A stretch of 64,000 nucleotides of DNA. Origin: Meloidogyne chitwoodi (Eukaryota; Nematoda; Chromadorea; Rhabditida; Meloidogynidae). Positions within the stretch are counted from its first letter, which is position 1. Each line of letters starts with the position of its first letter. Below, one piece after another: positions 39,822-50,113 of the stretch. The stretch is from assembly GCA_015183035.1 (NCBI GenBank), contig JACZZP010000014.1, forward strand, positions 2,249,758-2,313,757. Reading direction: 5' to 3'. The notes under the pieces are model-generated. The model did no database searches, was not told the origin of the DNA, and saw only the letters and a program-made list of their open reading frames with translations. Made by a program: the position numbers and the translations under genes.

Positions 39822-42388
39822 TTAATTATTAATTTTAAATTCTAAATCTTTTTTTAATTTTTCTATAACCTTATTTTTCCCCTCTAATTCTTCTTTAATT
39901 TTTCTTAATATAATTATAAGTATTTATATTAAATTTTTTTATAAATAAAAACTTACAAATAATTTCCAGTTACTTCGTCATATTCCTTTTTTCTTTCTTC
40001 GCAATGTTTGAAAAACAATTTTCTGTCTTTCTCCATCTTAAATTTTTTTAAAGGAATTTAGAAAAATATTTTTTAATAAAAAAAAATGATTAAAAAGTTT
40101 TTTAATTATTTAAATTTTTTTAATTCTAACAAACTCTTATTTCCTCAAACTTTACTCCAGTTTATTTAGTGTGAAAAGTAGTTTTTTTAATATATGTATG
40201 TATAATAACCTCCTCTTGCATTTTCATTTTTGAATTTTCTGCTCTCTTCTGTGATGCTTCTGCATCAGCAAGTTGTTGAAGAACACTTTCCATTTCTTTT
40301 AATGCACGTTTTCGCTGTTCTTCATATTGTTCAATAACATCTTCATCTACTTTCTTTGAATCTTTTAATTGTAAACGAGCAGAATTTAGATCATTCAAAA
40401 TTTGATGTTTTTCAATTTCTTGGTTTTCTTGTAATTTCTTAATTTCTATAAAAAAAAGTCAAATATTAATTATTATATTATTTTTAGATATTTATATTTT
40501 TTGTTTAACCTTCTTCTTTTTCTTTAACCAATTTTTCAAGACGCGATTCATTATCTCTGGCCTCAGAAAGCGCCAAGTCAGCCTTCCTCTCCCTTGTACG
40601 CAATTCAGCTTCTAACTCATTAATTTGTGTGGCATGTTTTTCCTGACTAAATTGTTCCTTATCATGCTATAAATATAATTAAAAAAATAATATAAATAAA
40701 TACAAATACAGCTAATGCCGCTTTCTCACGCTTAAAATCATCTATTTGAGTTTGAAGCTGAACTTTATCAGCTCTTAATGTGTCACAAAGGTTTCTAAGC
40801 TGATCAATTTCAGCTAAAATTTTAAAATAAAAATGTTAATTTTTTTCAATCAATTTTTTTTATAATTTTATTTTTTAACATAAAATTGATATTTAAATTT
40901 AATTATCGTTTTATAATTTTCTAATAAATTTTATTTTTTAAAATAATCTCATAGCCAGAATTATTAAAAAAATTAAATTATTACTAATTTATTAAATTTT
41001 TTATTTTTCCAATTTAATTAACAAATTATAAAATTCTTTTCTTTCTTTTATGATTTATTTTTTCATCATTATTTTATCTTTTTTTTTTAATTTTTAGGTA
41101 TGTTTTAAATTATTCTAAAATTTAATATTTTTTTAAATTTAGTTTTATTTAAAAAATTTTTTATTATTTACCATTTTCTTGTTGTTGTTGAATTTTTAAT
41201 TCGGCATTTAATCTTTTTTTATTTTCGTATTTTTTTTTGCCAAAATTCAATTATTTTTTTCTATATTTATTTAAAAAAATGTTATATTTTACCCTATACC
41301 TGATTTGTAGTATTTTGGATTAATTTTATAAAATTATTTAAAGGCACTATAGCCTGACGCACAATTTCATTATTATTTTCATTTTCAATATTTTCAATAT
41401 TCTCATTATTATCAATTTCATTTTCCTTTTAAAAAATATTTTTTTTTATTTTAAAATACAGGGTGCGGCAAATTGAGCGCCGGTTTTGTTTTTTAAATAA
41501 CTTTTTTCAAACTTAATGAAAATCGATAATTCTTTTTTAATAGATTCAAAACACCTTAACAATTTGTTTGATACCACATTCAGCAAATAAACTCTTTTAG
41601 TAACACATCTATACTTAAATTTTATTAAAAAATTGGTACTCTTTAATATGGGAGTTTTTTGTTTGTTTGATTAAATCGGGTCAAATGAGGTGTCATTCGA
41701 AAGAGCTCTTCGAAATGGGTTAAACTATGTTTTTTCGAAGTCATACGAATGCCTACAAGTCGAGTTACAGGTCTTAGAATGTCGAAACCAAAAAAAAAAG
41801 GAATTAGCCAATTTTTTGGGGTGAAAAATTCAAATATAAGTATGATAGTTTATTCGATTTTGCTCATCGAGTTGAGTTGAATGAAACCAAAATTAGTTAG
41901 ATTGGAAAAATTTGGACAAAGTTATAAATTTTTGAAAAACGCTCATTTCGGTGATTACCGAGGCTGCTCCAAATGAATTTTTTCCCACTACGGTTTGAAA
42001 TAAGTTTTTTTAGCTAAATGTGGTATCAATCAAATTCTTAAGGTGTTGTGAATCTATTAAAAAAAGAATTATCGATTTTCATTAAGTTTGAAAAAAGTTA
42101 TTTAAAAAACAAAACCGGCGCTCAATTTGCCGCACCCTGTATTAAAAAAAATATTTTAAATTATTTTAAATTTTAAAATAATTTTTTTAAGATAAAAAAA
42201 TTTACAGAATTTTCTTCATTAATAATAACAATTCTATTATCAATTTCTTTTGTTAAAATTGTTGATTTACAGGTCTTACTGTACCAAATTGTATTGCCTG
42301 TTTTTTTTTAAAATCTTTTTTTATAATAAATATTTCCATTAATTTTCAAAGAATTGCTGCCCTTTACAGTTGTTAAAATTTCTGCCAT
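39822..42388 (-). pseudogene. FLYWCH-domain plus coiled-coil gene with in-frame stop
   Basis: The minus-strand frame starts MAEILTTVKGSNSLKINGNI, continues YYKKRF, then TAA at 42310-42308, then in the same frame KKTGNTIWYSKTCKSTILTK. This resembles a FLYWCH zinc-binding domain (GxxLxxxGYxYxKxxxxxxxxYWxCxxxxxCxA), but Ser replaces the first Cys. Downstream exons are Asn/Glu-rich, then a long coiled coil: AEIDQLRNLCDTLRADKVQL, HDKEQFSQEKHATQINELEA, SARLQLKDSKKVDEDVIEQY, MEKDRKLFFKHCEERKKEYD and KIKEELEGKNKVIEKLKKDL, stopping at 39824-39822. The checked coiled-coil splice junctions keep phase, so only the stop in a poly-A/T run marks it as broken; a homopolymer base-call error is possible. The coiled coil looks myosin-tail-like but no family is assigned. 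An inverted-repeat transposon sits in one intron. Confidence 0.45.
41459..42139. mobile_element. inverted-repeat transposon (MITE) with TA target duplication
   Basis: The 681-bp element begins CAGGGTGCGGCAAATTGAGC and ends with the complement of that sequence. TA flanks both ends (41457-41458 and 42140-42141). The terminal inverted repeats are nearly identical for about 130 bp. No transposase frame is present. TA duplication and size fit a non-autonomous Tc1/mariner-type element. It lies within an intron of the FLYWCH/coiled-coil gene. Confidence 0.85.
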
Positions 42389-42907
42389 CTATAAAAAATT
42401 TTTTATTTTAATAAAAAATAATTTAAGAAGCTAGGTAATAATAATTATTAATTTTATTTTTTTATATTTATTATATTTATAATTGTTCCATTTTATTTAT
42501 AAAAGATTTTTTTATTTAATTTAAATATTTGAAACTTAGACTCATTTTTTGTTTAAAAGGAAAAATTCTTGAGTCGGCCTCTGTTGTTTTATTAAAGGAT
42601 GGGAATTTTGCCTCAACCAAAAATTCCATTTCCTGTTATACATAAAAGAACAGTGTGAGGAAAATTCAAAAATTTATTACTAGAAAAATTCAATAAAATT
42701 GGTCTCAGTACCGGAAATATATAAAACACAAACGTCAGAAAAGGGCGCCTCTCAAATATTTATTTATAAATTTGAAAAAATAGGGAATTTGTTAATTCCA
42801 AGGCTGGGTGGTTCCCTTTTTTCAATCTTCCCATTTTATTTTTTATGAAATTGAAAACAAAGTTTTTAATCAACAAATATGAGGAAATTAGGTTTGTTTT
42901 TTCGTGT

Positions 42908-42980
42908 CTGCTTTGGTCTAGTGGTCAATGTTTGGGTTTATGAAAAAGTGGGCGAGGTTCAAATCCCATTCATGGTATTT
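42908..42980 (+). repeat. tRNA-related element with box A and box B
   Basis: TTTGGTCTAGTGGTCAATG matches a tRNA D-arm/box A, and GCGAGGTTCAAATCCCATTC matches a T-arm/box B at tRNA spacing. The region between does not form an anticodon stem, so a functional tRNA is unlikely. It is probably a tRNA pseudogene or the head of a tRNA-derived SINE. Confidence 0.5.
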
Positions 42981-43499
42981 GATTTACTATATTTAGATTG
43001 AAGTAATTCATTTTTAGGCTGTAAATTCTCTTTTAGACTTTTTAAAAATAATTTTATTGTTTTTTACTATTTTTCTATTTTAAAAATTTCTTTTAAGGCC
43101 TGTCGTCGAAAATTAATCGAAGAGGAGGAAAAACAAAAATGGAAGGATTAATCTCTTCAGATGAATCAGATTTTGATTCAGAATCTTATATCCCCACAAG
43201 ACAACGGATGAGAGAGCAGGTTATTTTATAATCTTTTCTTTTTTTTTACTAAATATAAAAATTAAAGGAACACAGACGACTTTTGCTTAGAAATTTAATC
43301 CATTCAAAAGTATCAGAAGCACAAGCAGATAAAGACATAAAAAGAGAAACAGAAGAATTTTTGGCTGCAAAACGTCGAAAAAAGGAAGAAGAGAAAAAAT
43401 TTGAAGAATCGAAAAAAAGTTTACTAGAAAAACATAACGAATTACTTCAACAAGAACAAGGTTTTAATTATATTCAATTATTCTAATTGTAAATTATGT

Positions 43500-43562
43500 G
43501 CGCCGGTGGTTAAGTTGTCAGAGAGTTAGTTGGGAGTTTACATGGAGGTTCGAGTCCAATTA
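43500..43562 (+). repeat. tRNA-related element inside a DDX41 pseudogene intron
   Basis: GGTGGTTAAGTTGTCAGAG resembles a D-arm/box A of a class II tRNA, and GGTTCGAGTCCAATT resembles box B. The intervening stems do not pair. It is a degenerate tRNA or SINE head lying in a pseudogene intron. Confidence 0.4.
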
Positions 43563-44293
43563 ATTTTGAAAATTATTTTAGGCTCATATTTTTGTTTAAA
43601 ATTAGTTTTAAATAGTATAAGTCTCCACAAAAAAGTTTTTTTATAAATTAAACTATTTTATGTTCGGTAGGGTGGGTGTTTTATTTATCTTTAAATTTTA
43701 TTATTTTTTAATTTAAGATGATGACCGAGAAGAAGACGAAAAAAGACGTGAAGAAGAAGATAAAATCTTGCAAAGTGTTACACAAAAAAGTGCTATTGCA
43801 ACGGTTTTATTTTTAAATTAAAAATTAGTTTTTAATTTCTTTTTAAGGTCGCATAAATTGCTAAAGGTGTTAAATACACCGAACCATACAAACATCCTGG
43901 TGACCCCTAGACATATTCGTAGTCAAACAGAAGAGGATTGGGACAAATTCAGAAGACAAGAAGGAATTCAAGTTGAGGGAGAAGACTGTCCACCTGCTAT
44001 TAGGAGTTTTTTTGGTTTATTTTTTTAATTTAATTATTTATATATTTTTTTAATTTTTAAGGAAATGAAATTGCCTCGCCAAATAATAAATCTGCTTAAA
44101 GAAAAGAAAATTTATATTCCAACAGGTATTCAAACGCAAGGAATTCAAGTATTATTAAATGGACATGATATGATTGGAATTGCTTCAACTGGTTCTGGCA
44201 AAACTTTAACTTTTGTTATACCAATTGTAATGTTTGTATTAGAACAAGAAATTGCTTTAAGATTTAAAAGAGGATAAGGGCCTTATGGTTTAA

Positions 44294-44680
<387 letters not shown>

Positions 44681-44742
44681 TAACTTTTTTAGGGCCAATT
44701 TTAATTTATTTTAAAAATTTTGAAAAAATTAAATTTATTTAG

Positions 44743-44892
<150 letters not shown>

Positions 44893-45004
44893 TAAAAGCC
44901 TCATTAAACGTACAAGAATTTGTATATGTTCGAAGTGATGAAAAATTGGTAAAAATTCTCAATTGTTTGCAAAAAACTTCTCCAAGAGTTTTAATTTTTG
45001 CTGA

Positions 45005-45596
45005 CAAGGGACACTCACGAACTGTAACAATTAATTTCGAATTTTTTTTTGCACGATCGTATAGAGCAGGGTCGATAACCTATTGCCAATTTTTGGCTTT
45101 TTTGGCTCCGACCCCCAAACTAAAAAGTTATCGCCGTTCAAAGTTTCAGTTTTTGGGAGCGCTAGAGTAAAGAGAAGAAAGAGGGAAAAGAAGAGAGAGG
45201 ACAAGGCAGACCCTTTTATAACCTCTTATGCTTTTGACCATTTTTAAACATTTCACGCTGCTTACCCTTTTTTCCTTCTCTTCTTTTAAATTGAAAATGA
45301 TGGCTGACTGCCTACCGTCTCTCCGACATTAACCTCACTATTTTCGCTTATAAGGAAGCAAAGAGAGAACAGAGAAAGAAAAAGCAAAGAGAGATAAGGT
45401 GGAAAGTCGCTTCTTCTTTTCTTTCCTTTTACCAGATAGCGCTCCAAAAAACTGAAACTTTGAACGGCTATAACTTTTTAGTTTTGGGGTCGGAGCCAAA
45501 AAAGCCAAAAATTGGCAATAGGTTATCGACCCTGCTCTATACGATCGTGCAAAAAAAAATTCGAAATTAATTGTTACAGTTCGTGAGTGTCCCTTG
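45005..45596. mobile_element. inverted-repeat transposon (MITE) with TGA target duplication
   Basis: The 592-bp element begins CAAGGGACACTCACGAACTG and ends with its complement. The terminal inverted repeats run about 155 bp with few mismatches. The 3-bp duplication TGA flanks it (45002-45004 and 45597-45599). Removing one TGA and the element restores the DDX41 codons for FAEKKADVD exactly, which proves the insertion boundaries. The centre has no transposase. A 3-bp TNA duplication fits the PIF/Harbinger type, but terminal motifs alone do not prove the superfamily. Confidence 0.88.
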
Positions 45597-46497
45597 TGAG
45601 AAGAAAGCTGATGTTGATCATATTTGTGAATATCTTTTAGTTAAAGGAATTGAAGTTGCTTCTATTCATGGTGGAAAAGGTTTCTTTAATTAAAATATAA
45701 ATTAAAAAAAAATTTTTTAAGACCAAAAAGATAGACATTCGGGAATTGATGGATAGACGTGGAAGAAAAGATGTACTTATTGCTACAAGTTTTTAAATTT
45801 TGAAAGAATAAATTGCAAAATTTTTTAAATTTTAGATGTTGCATCGAAAGGATTAGACTTTGAAAATATTCAACATGTAATCAATTTTGATATGCCAGAA
45901 GATATTGAAAATTACGGTATTTTTAGGTTTAAAAATTAATTTTGGTTATAAATTTACGGATAAATTAAAAATAATAATAGGAACTTGACGAATAACTTTT
46001 TCAAAAATATTCAAAACCTTTTGAAACTTAGAGTACAAAAATATTAAAATAAAATTGTTATAATTTGTTTTTATTTTTTAGTACATCGTATTGGACGTAC
46101 TGGTAGACGTCTAGGAAAGTGTGGTATTGCCACAACATTTATAAATAGAAAAGCAGGTTTAATTTATTTTTTCAACAGAAGAGTTTCATTCTTTAATTTT
46201 TAGATATTTCTGTTCTTGATTTGAAGCATTTACTTATTGAAGCAGGACAACCTTTACCTGCCTTTCTCAAACAACTTTCGGGTGAAGATGATGATAAAAA
46301 AAAAAAACTTTCTGCTGATATTTTGGCAAAAGAAGGGTGCTGCTGGTGTTGATGATGCTGATAAAGGCTGTTCTTATTGTTCTGGATTAGGTCATAGAAT
46401 TACAAATTGTCCAAAATTGGAAAGTGTTAGGACCAAAAATGCATAAAATCTTTTACAAAAAAGAGGAACTAAATTATCTGGACATGGAGGACTTTGA

Positions 46498-46738
46498 ATA
46501 AAATCTTTTGTTTTCATTATTTAATTTATTTTTAAAAGAATAAATGTATTAGTTAAACACGGCATTTTAGCTAAAAATTAATTTAATTTATTGATTTTTA
46601 AAATTCCATTAAGTTGTGGAAGGGAGGATAGAAAAAAATTTCAACAAATACAGTAAGAAAATCATTTTTTCTTTTGGTGTTGAAACGGCTTTTAAAAAAT
46701 AAAAAATATTATTTTCACAGTGCTTAAAACGGCACCAT
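46498..46738. other. spacer between DDX41 pseudogene and GTCGAC array
   Basis: AT-rich spacer with no gene. It contains AATAAA-type sequence just after the helicase pseudogene (46497-46503), probably a relic of its polyadenylation signal. Confidence 0.35.
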
Positions 46739-46926
46739 GACATCTCGTCGAAAGACATTTCGTCGACAGGTAAAAAAAAAGACATCTCGTCGACAGGCCA
46801 AAACAAGACATCTCGTCGAGAGGCCAAAACAAGACATCTCGTCGACAAGCCAAAAAAAGACATCTCGTCGACAGACATCTCGTCGACGGACATCTTGTCG
46901 ACAGGCCAAAAAAAGACATTTCGTCG
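46739..46926 (+). repeat. short tandem array, GACATCTCGTCGAC units (left copy)
   Basis: About eight to nine imperfect copies of GACATCTCGTCGACAGGCCA followed by a short A run, unit about 13-28 bp. Most units contain the palindrome GTCGAC. The same unit appears in opposite orientation at 48703-48867. All frames through it translate repeats (VDEMSFFGLSTRC on the minus strand), which explains the open frames here. Confidence 0.85.
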
Positions 46927-47151
46927 AACAAATTCGCTAAATCAGACAAAATATACTAATGCTTATAAAATCTAATAGATAAAGGATTAACTTGCCAATA
47001 ATGGCCTAAAAATTGTCTAAAATTTTAAAAATACAAAAGAGACACAAAAAATATTTAAAATTTATTTAAAATCACCGAATCAAAAAAATATTAAATAGAA
47101 TCAATACCTTTACAAAAATATTAATTTAAAAATAATAATTAAATAAAACAT

Positions 47152-48622
47152 TCATAAATTTGAACTATTTTTGCATCTCATCAATTTTTCTACTAGAAAA
47201 TTGAAACCATTTCCACCAAATATCTAAAAAAGACAAATTTGTTAAAGTTGTCAAAAATATTTAAAAAATAATACTTGAACTGCATTTGAGGCTGTTTGAT
47301 TTGCAGCAAAACATTTGGCTATAGATTCACCGGGTCGGCCAAGATCAACTTCTTGAGCACTCTTGTAAGTCATTAAACGAGAAAATTCCAACCACATAGC
47401 CAATCAGCAAGCATAAAAGAGACGCCTTGAAGCTGTTTTGAAAAATAAAATTAATTTTAGGTACTTGTACCCTTATTGTGCCTACCTCCTTTTTCAATGC
47501 CGCGCCTTTTTTTATGCGCCGAAAAAATATCTAGACTGACTTGATTGAAATTGCCCCAAGAAAACTTTTGATGAGTAAATATGTATTTATAAATTAATAA
47601 AAGAAAGCGGAAATTAAAAAGGAGGCATAAAATTGTTAATCCCATTCAAAATTGCATCAAAAAAAGAATTATTGTTGGTGCGCTTCTATACTCGACCAAA
47701 AAATAAAATTTATTATAGTATAAAAGGATTATTTGCTTCCCTGATCACCACTATTAACCAATTTTGCGTTCGAGTTCCTTTTCATGATTGGCAACGCTTT
47801 TTCTTACAACGCCACATGTAAGATCCTCGATTAGGTGACATTCACATTCCGGTCCCACATTTCTCACAGTTACGCTCTTGATGCAAAATCCCACGTTGTT
47901 GAAAAAATCTAATGCTGCCTAATTCTTGATCACCGATTCCAAGTTCATTAATATGACGTATCAATTGATCATGGTTCATTTTTATGTTTTTACAAATTAT
48001 GGCAAAAAATCAAAGTAACGCTATCATTGAAATTCAAATGTAACACGCCTTTACTCATCAAAAGTTTTCTTGTGGCAATTTCAATCAAGTCAGTCTAGAG
48101 TATTTTTTCGGCGCATAAAAAAAGGCGCGGCATTGAAAAAGGAGGTAGGCACAATAAGGGTACAAGTACCTAATTTTAAAAATAAGAATATCTTCCCTTC
48201 CAAAATTAACCTAATTTTTAAAATTAAATTATTACATTGGCAATAGGAATTCCAAAAGTTTTTCTTTCCAGTGAATATATGGCAGCCTCATCCAAAGCTC
48301 TAGAAGCTAATCCAACAGCTAATGGAGCAACAATCGGTCTAGTTTTGTCAAATGTTCTCCAGGTATTCCAACAACTTGGGAAGAGGGGACTATAACATTT
48401 CAAAATTAATTGCTCGAGTGTCAGAACAGCGCTGGCTCAAATTTATTTCCTTTAAAAGAGGAAAAATTGAATCTTTTCCTAAAAAATAAAAAAAATAAAA
48501 CCTTTTTGCCTCGAGAAAGACCTTTCATCACCATCAACAACAAAAGCAGTAAATGCTTTCCCGTTGGAGCTTTTGGATCGGGATCTGTTCGGGCTAATAT
48601 AATAACATCCATTATCGCTGAA
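47152..48622 (-). pseudogene. medium-chain acyl-CoA dehydrogenase (ACADM-type) pseudogene
   Basis: ACADM catalyses the first step of mitochondrial beta-oxidation. The minus strand reads LARTDPDPKAPTGK, then with a one-base shift FTAFVVDGDE, then [50 protein letters not shown], a second frameshift, LAMWLEFSRLMTYKSAQEVD, CFAANQTASNAVQ and IFGGNGFN, fused to a shortened VEKLMR. These match human ACADM ([58 protein letters not shown]). N-terminal and extreme C-terminal exons and the catalytic-base region are absent or lost. Introns are kept, so it is a genomic fragment. One intron carries an inverted-repeat transposon. The fragment lies between two oppositely oriented GTCGAC arrays. Confidence 0.82.
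47460..48170. mobile_element. inverted-repeat transposon (MITE), probable TA duplication
   Basis: The left end GGTACTTGTACCCTTATTGT and right end ACAATAAGGGTACAAGTACC are complementary. The repeats extend about 125 bp inward with few mismatches. TA flanks each end. The interior has no transposase. It occupies an intron of the ACADM-type pseudogene. Confidence 0.8.
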
Positions 48623-48702
48623 ATTTAAATAATATTTTAGCCATAATGGTTTGGAACAGAATCGGAGGCACAGAAATTATATTTTAATAGTTTAGCTGTA
48701 TT

Positions 48703-48867
48703 TCGACGAGATGTCTTTTTTTGGCCTGTCGACGAGATGTCTTTTTTTTGGCTTGTCGACGAGATCTTTTTTTGGCTTGTCGACGAGATGTCGCTTTCGA
48801 CGAGATGTCCGTCGACGAGATGTCTTTTTTTTTGGCTTGTCGACGAGATGTCCGTCGACGAAATGTC
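48703..48867 (-). repeat. short tandem array, GTCGACGAGATGTC units (right copy)
   Basis: About seven copies of TCGACGAGATGTC followed by a T run and GGC(C/T)TG, the reverse orientation of the array at 46739-46926. Together the two arrays bracket the ACADM-type pseudogene. Confidence 0.85.
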
Positions 48868-49142
48868 TGGACAGCTTAAAACCGTTAACAGAGGACACAC
48901 AGTGCTTACATTCCGTTGACAGAGCGGACATAGCAAACAAGAAAAGTGTCTATGCGCTAAGTGTCATCTGGTAAGTTAAGCAACGGTGGTAACTTAAGTT
49001 CGATTTTTTCGAGGAAAAATGCTCTTTTTTTTGTCGTTTTTTAATTTTTTAAACTCAAAATTATTTATTTGGAAAAAAAACATTATTTAAATATTAATCA
49101 AACAAAATATTAAAAACTTTCATTTTATATTTTCATTATTGC

Positions 49143-49768
49143 TAGGGCTCGGATTTTTAGTCAAATGACTTTTTTTTTGCTATATTGGCATAACGTAAAA
49201 CGTTCAAAAAACGTGTTTTTAGCGTAGTAGGAAGAGTCTAGTGCGACTTTTAGGATGACTATTTTGGACTATTTTAGACTTTTTAGGACTTTATGACTAT
49301 TTTAGACTTTTTGGTATTATTTTTGACTTTTTTGTGCTTTTCAAGATATTTATGCCTAAAAATCAGAAAAATTTATAAAAAGTTGGAAAACTTCTTAAGT
49401 TTAAACAATTTTTCAATTTTTCTTTCAACTTTTCTTAAAAATAAAAAAAATTTATCTGGCATTTTGTCAATTTTTTCTTTGTGACATTTTGTCACTTTGT
49501 CGCTTACTGACATTTTTTCATAAGAAACGAATGCTTTACTAAGCCAATTTTGAGAAATATTTAATCTGCGTTTATAATTTAAAAAATGACCAAAAAATGA
49601 CTAGTATTTTTTGTTTTGACCTTATTTAGATTAAAAAATGTTTTTTATACACATTTTTGTATTTTAAAATTGATTTTTTGTGACTATTTTGGTGACTATT
49701 TTAGATTTTTAGTGACTATTTTAGGCGACTATTTTGCAATTTTATTTTGACTAAAAATCCGGGCCCTA
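49143..49768. mobile_element. hAT-type non-autonomous transposon with 8-bp target duplication
   Basis: The element begins TAGGGCTCGGATTTTTAGTC and ends in the complement of TAGGGCCCGGATTTTTAGTC. A perfect 8-bp duplication ATTATTGC flanks it (49135-49142 and 49769-49776). An 8-bp duplication with TAGGG ends is the hAT superfamily pattern. The interior has repeated GACTATTTTAGA-like phrases near both ends and no transposase. Confidence 0.88.
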
Positions 49769-49776
49769 ATTATTGC

Positions 49777-50113
49777 ATTCGTCATCATTAAGTTCCCATC
49801 TGCTGCTGTTTCTGCTTTCTGAACACGATTTTTTGTATATTTTCTTCTTGCCTCATGACTTACTTCAAAATTTTCACGAAAATATTTATTACTATTATTT
49901 GTTGCCATCTAAAAATTTTCAACATAGAATTTTTTAAAGTAAAAATAGAATTTTCGTTTATGATTTTTCGCCTAAAATATTAATTAAAGACTTTTCTACA
50001 ATATTGGAGCTTATTTTTCTAAACTTGAGCTTATAAACCAAGATATTGGATTTTAAAGTAGGTAACCTCATTTCTGGGTAAAATTAAAAACGAGAGTAAT
50101 GCTTAAAACGAGA
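49777..50113. other. spacer between hAT-type element and satellite
   Basis: About 340 bp of AT-rich sequence without a supported gene. A minus-strand stretch near 49,780-49,910 has somewhat higher complexity (reading ENFEVSHEARRKYTKN in one frame) and could be another decayed exon, but it is too short to assign. Confidence 0.3.

Noticed and set aside
39822..40672. Muscle or non-muscle myosin heavy-chain tail gene
   Set aside because: The coiled coil is myosin-like in composition but no diagnostic myosin segment or motor domain is present, and the N-terminus is FLYWCH-like.
42908..42980. Functional tRNA gene
   Set aside because: Box A and box B are present but no anticodon stem can be formed.
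46609..46949. Open frames reading VDEMSFFGLSTRC repeats (also around 48,640-48,974)
   Set aside because: They translate the short GTCGAC tandem arrays in all frames, with no start, splice or family support.
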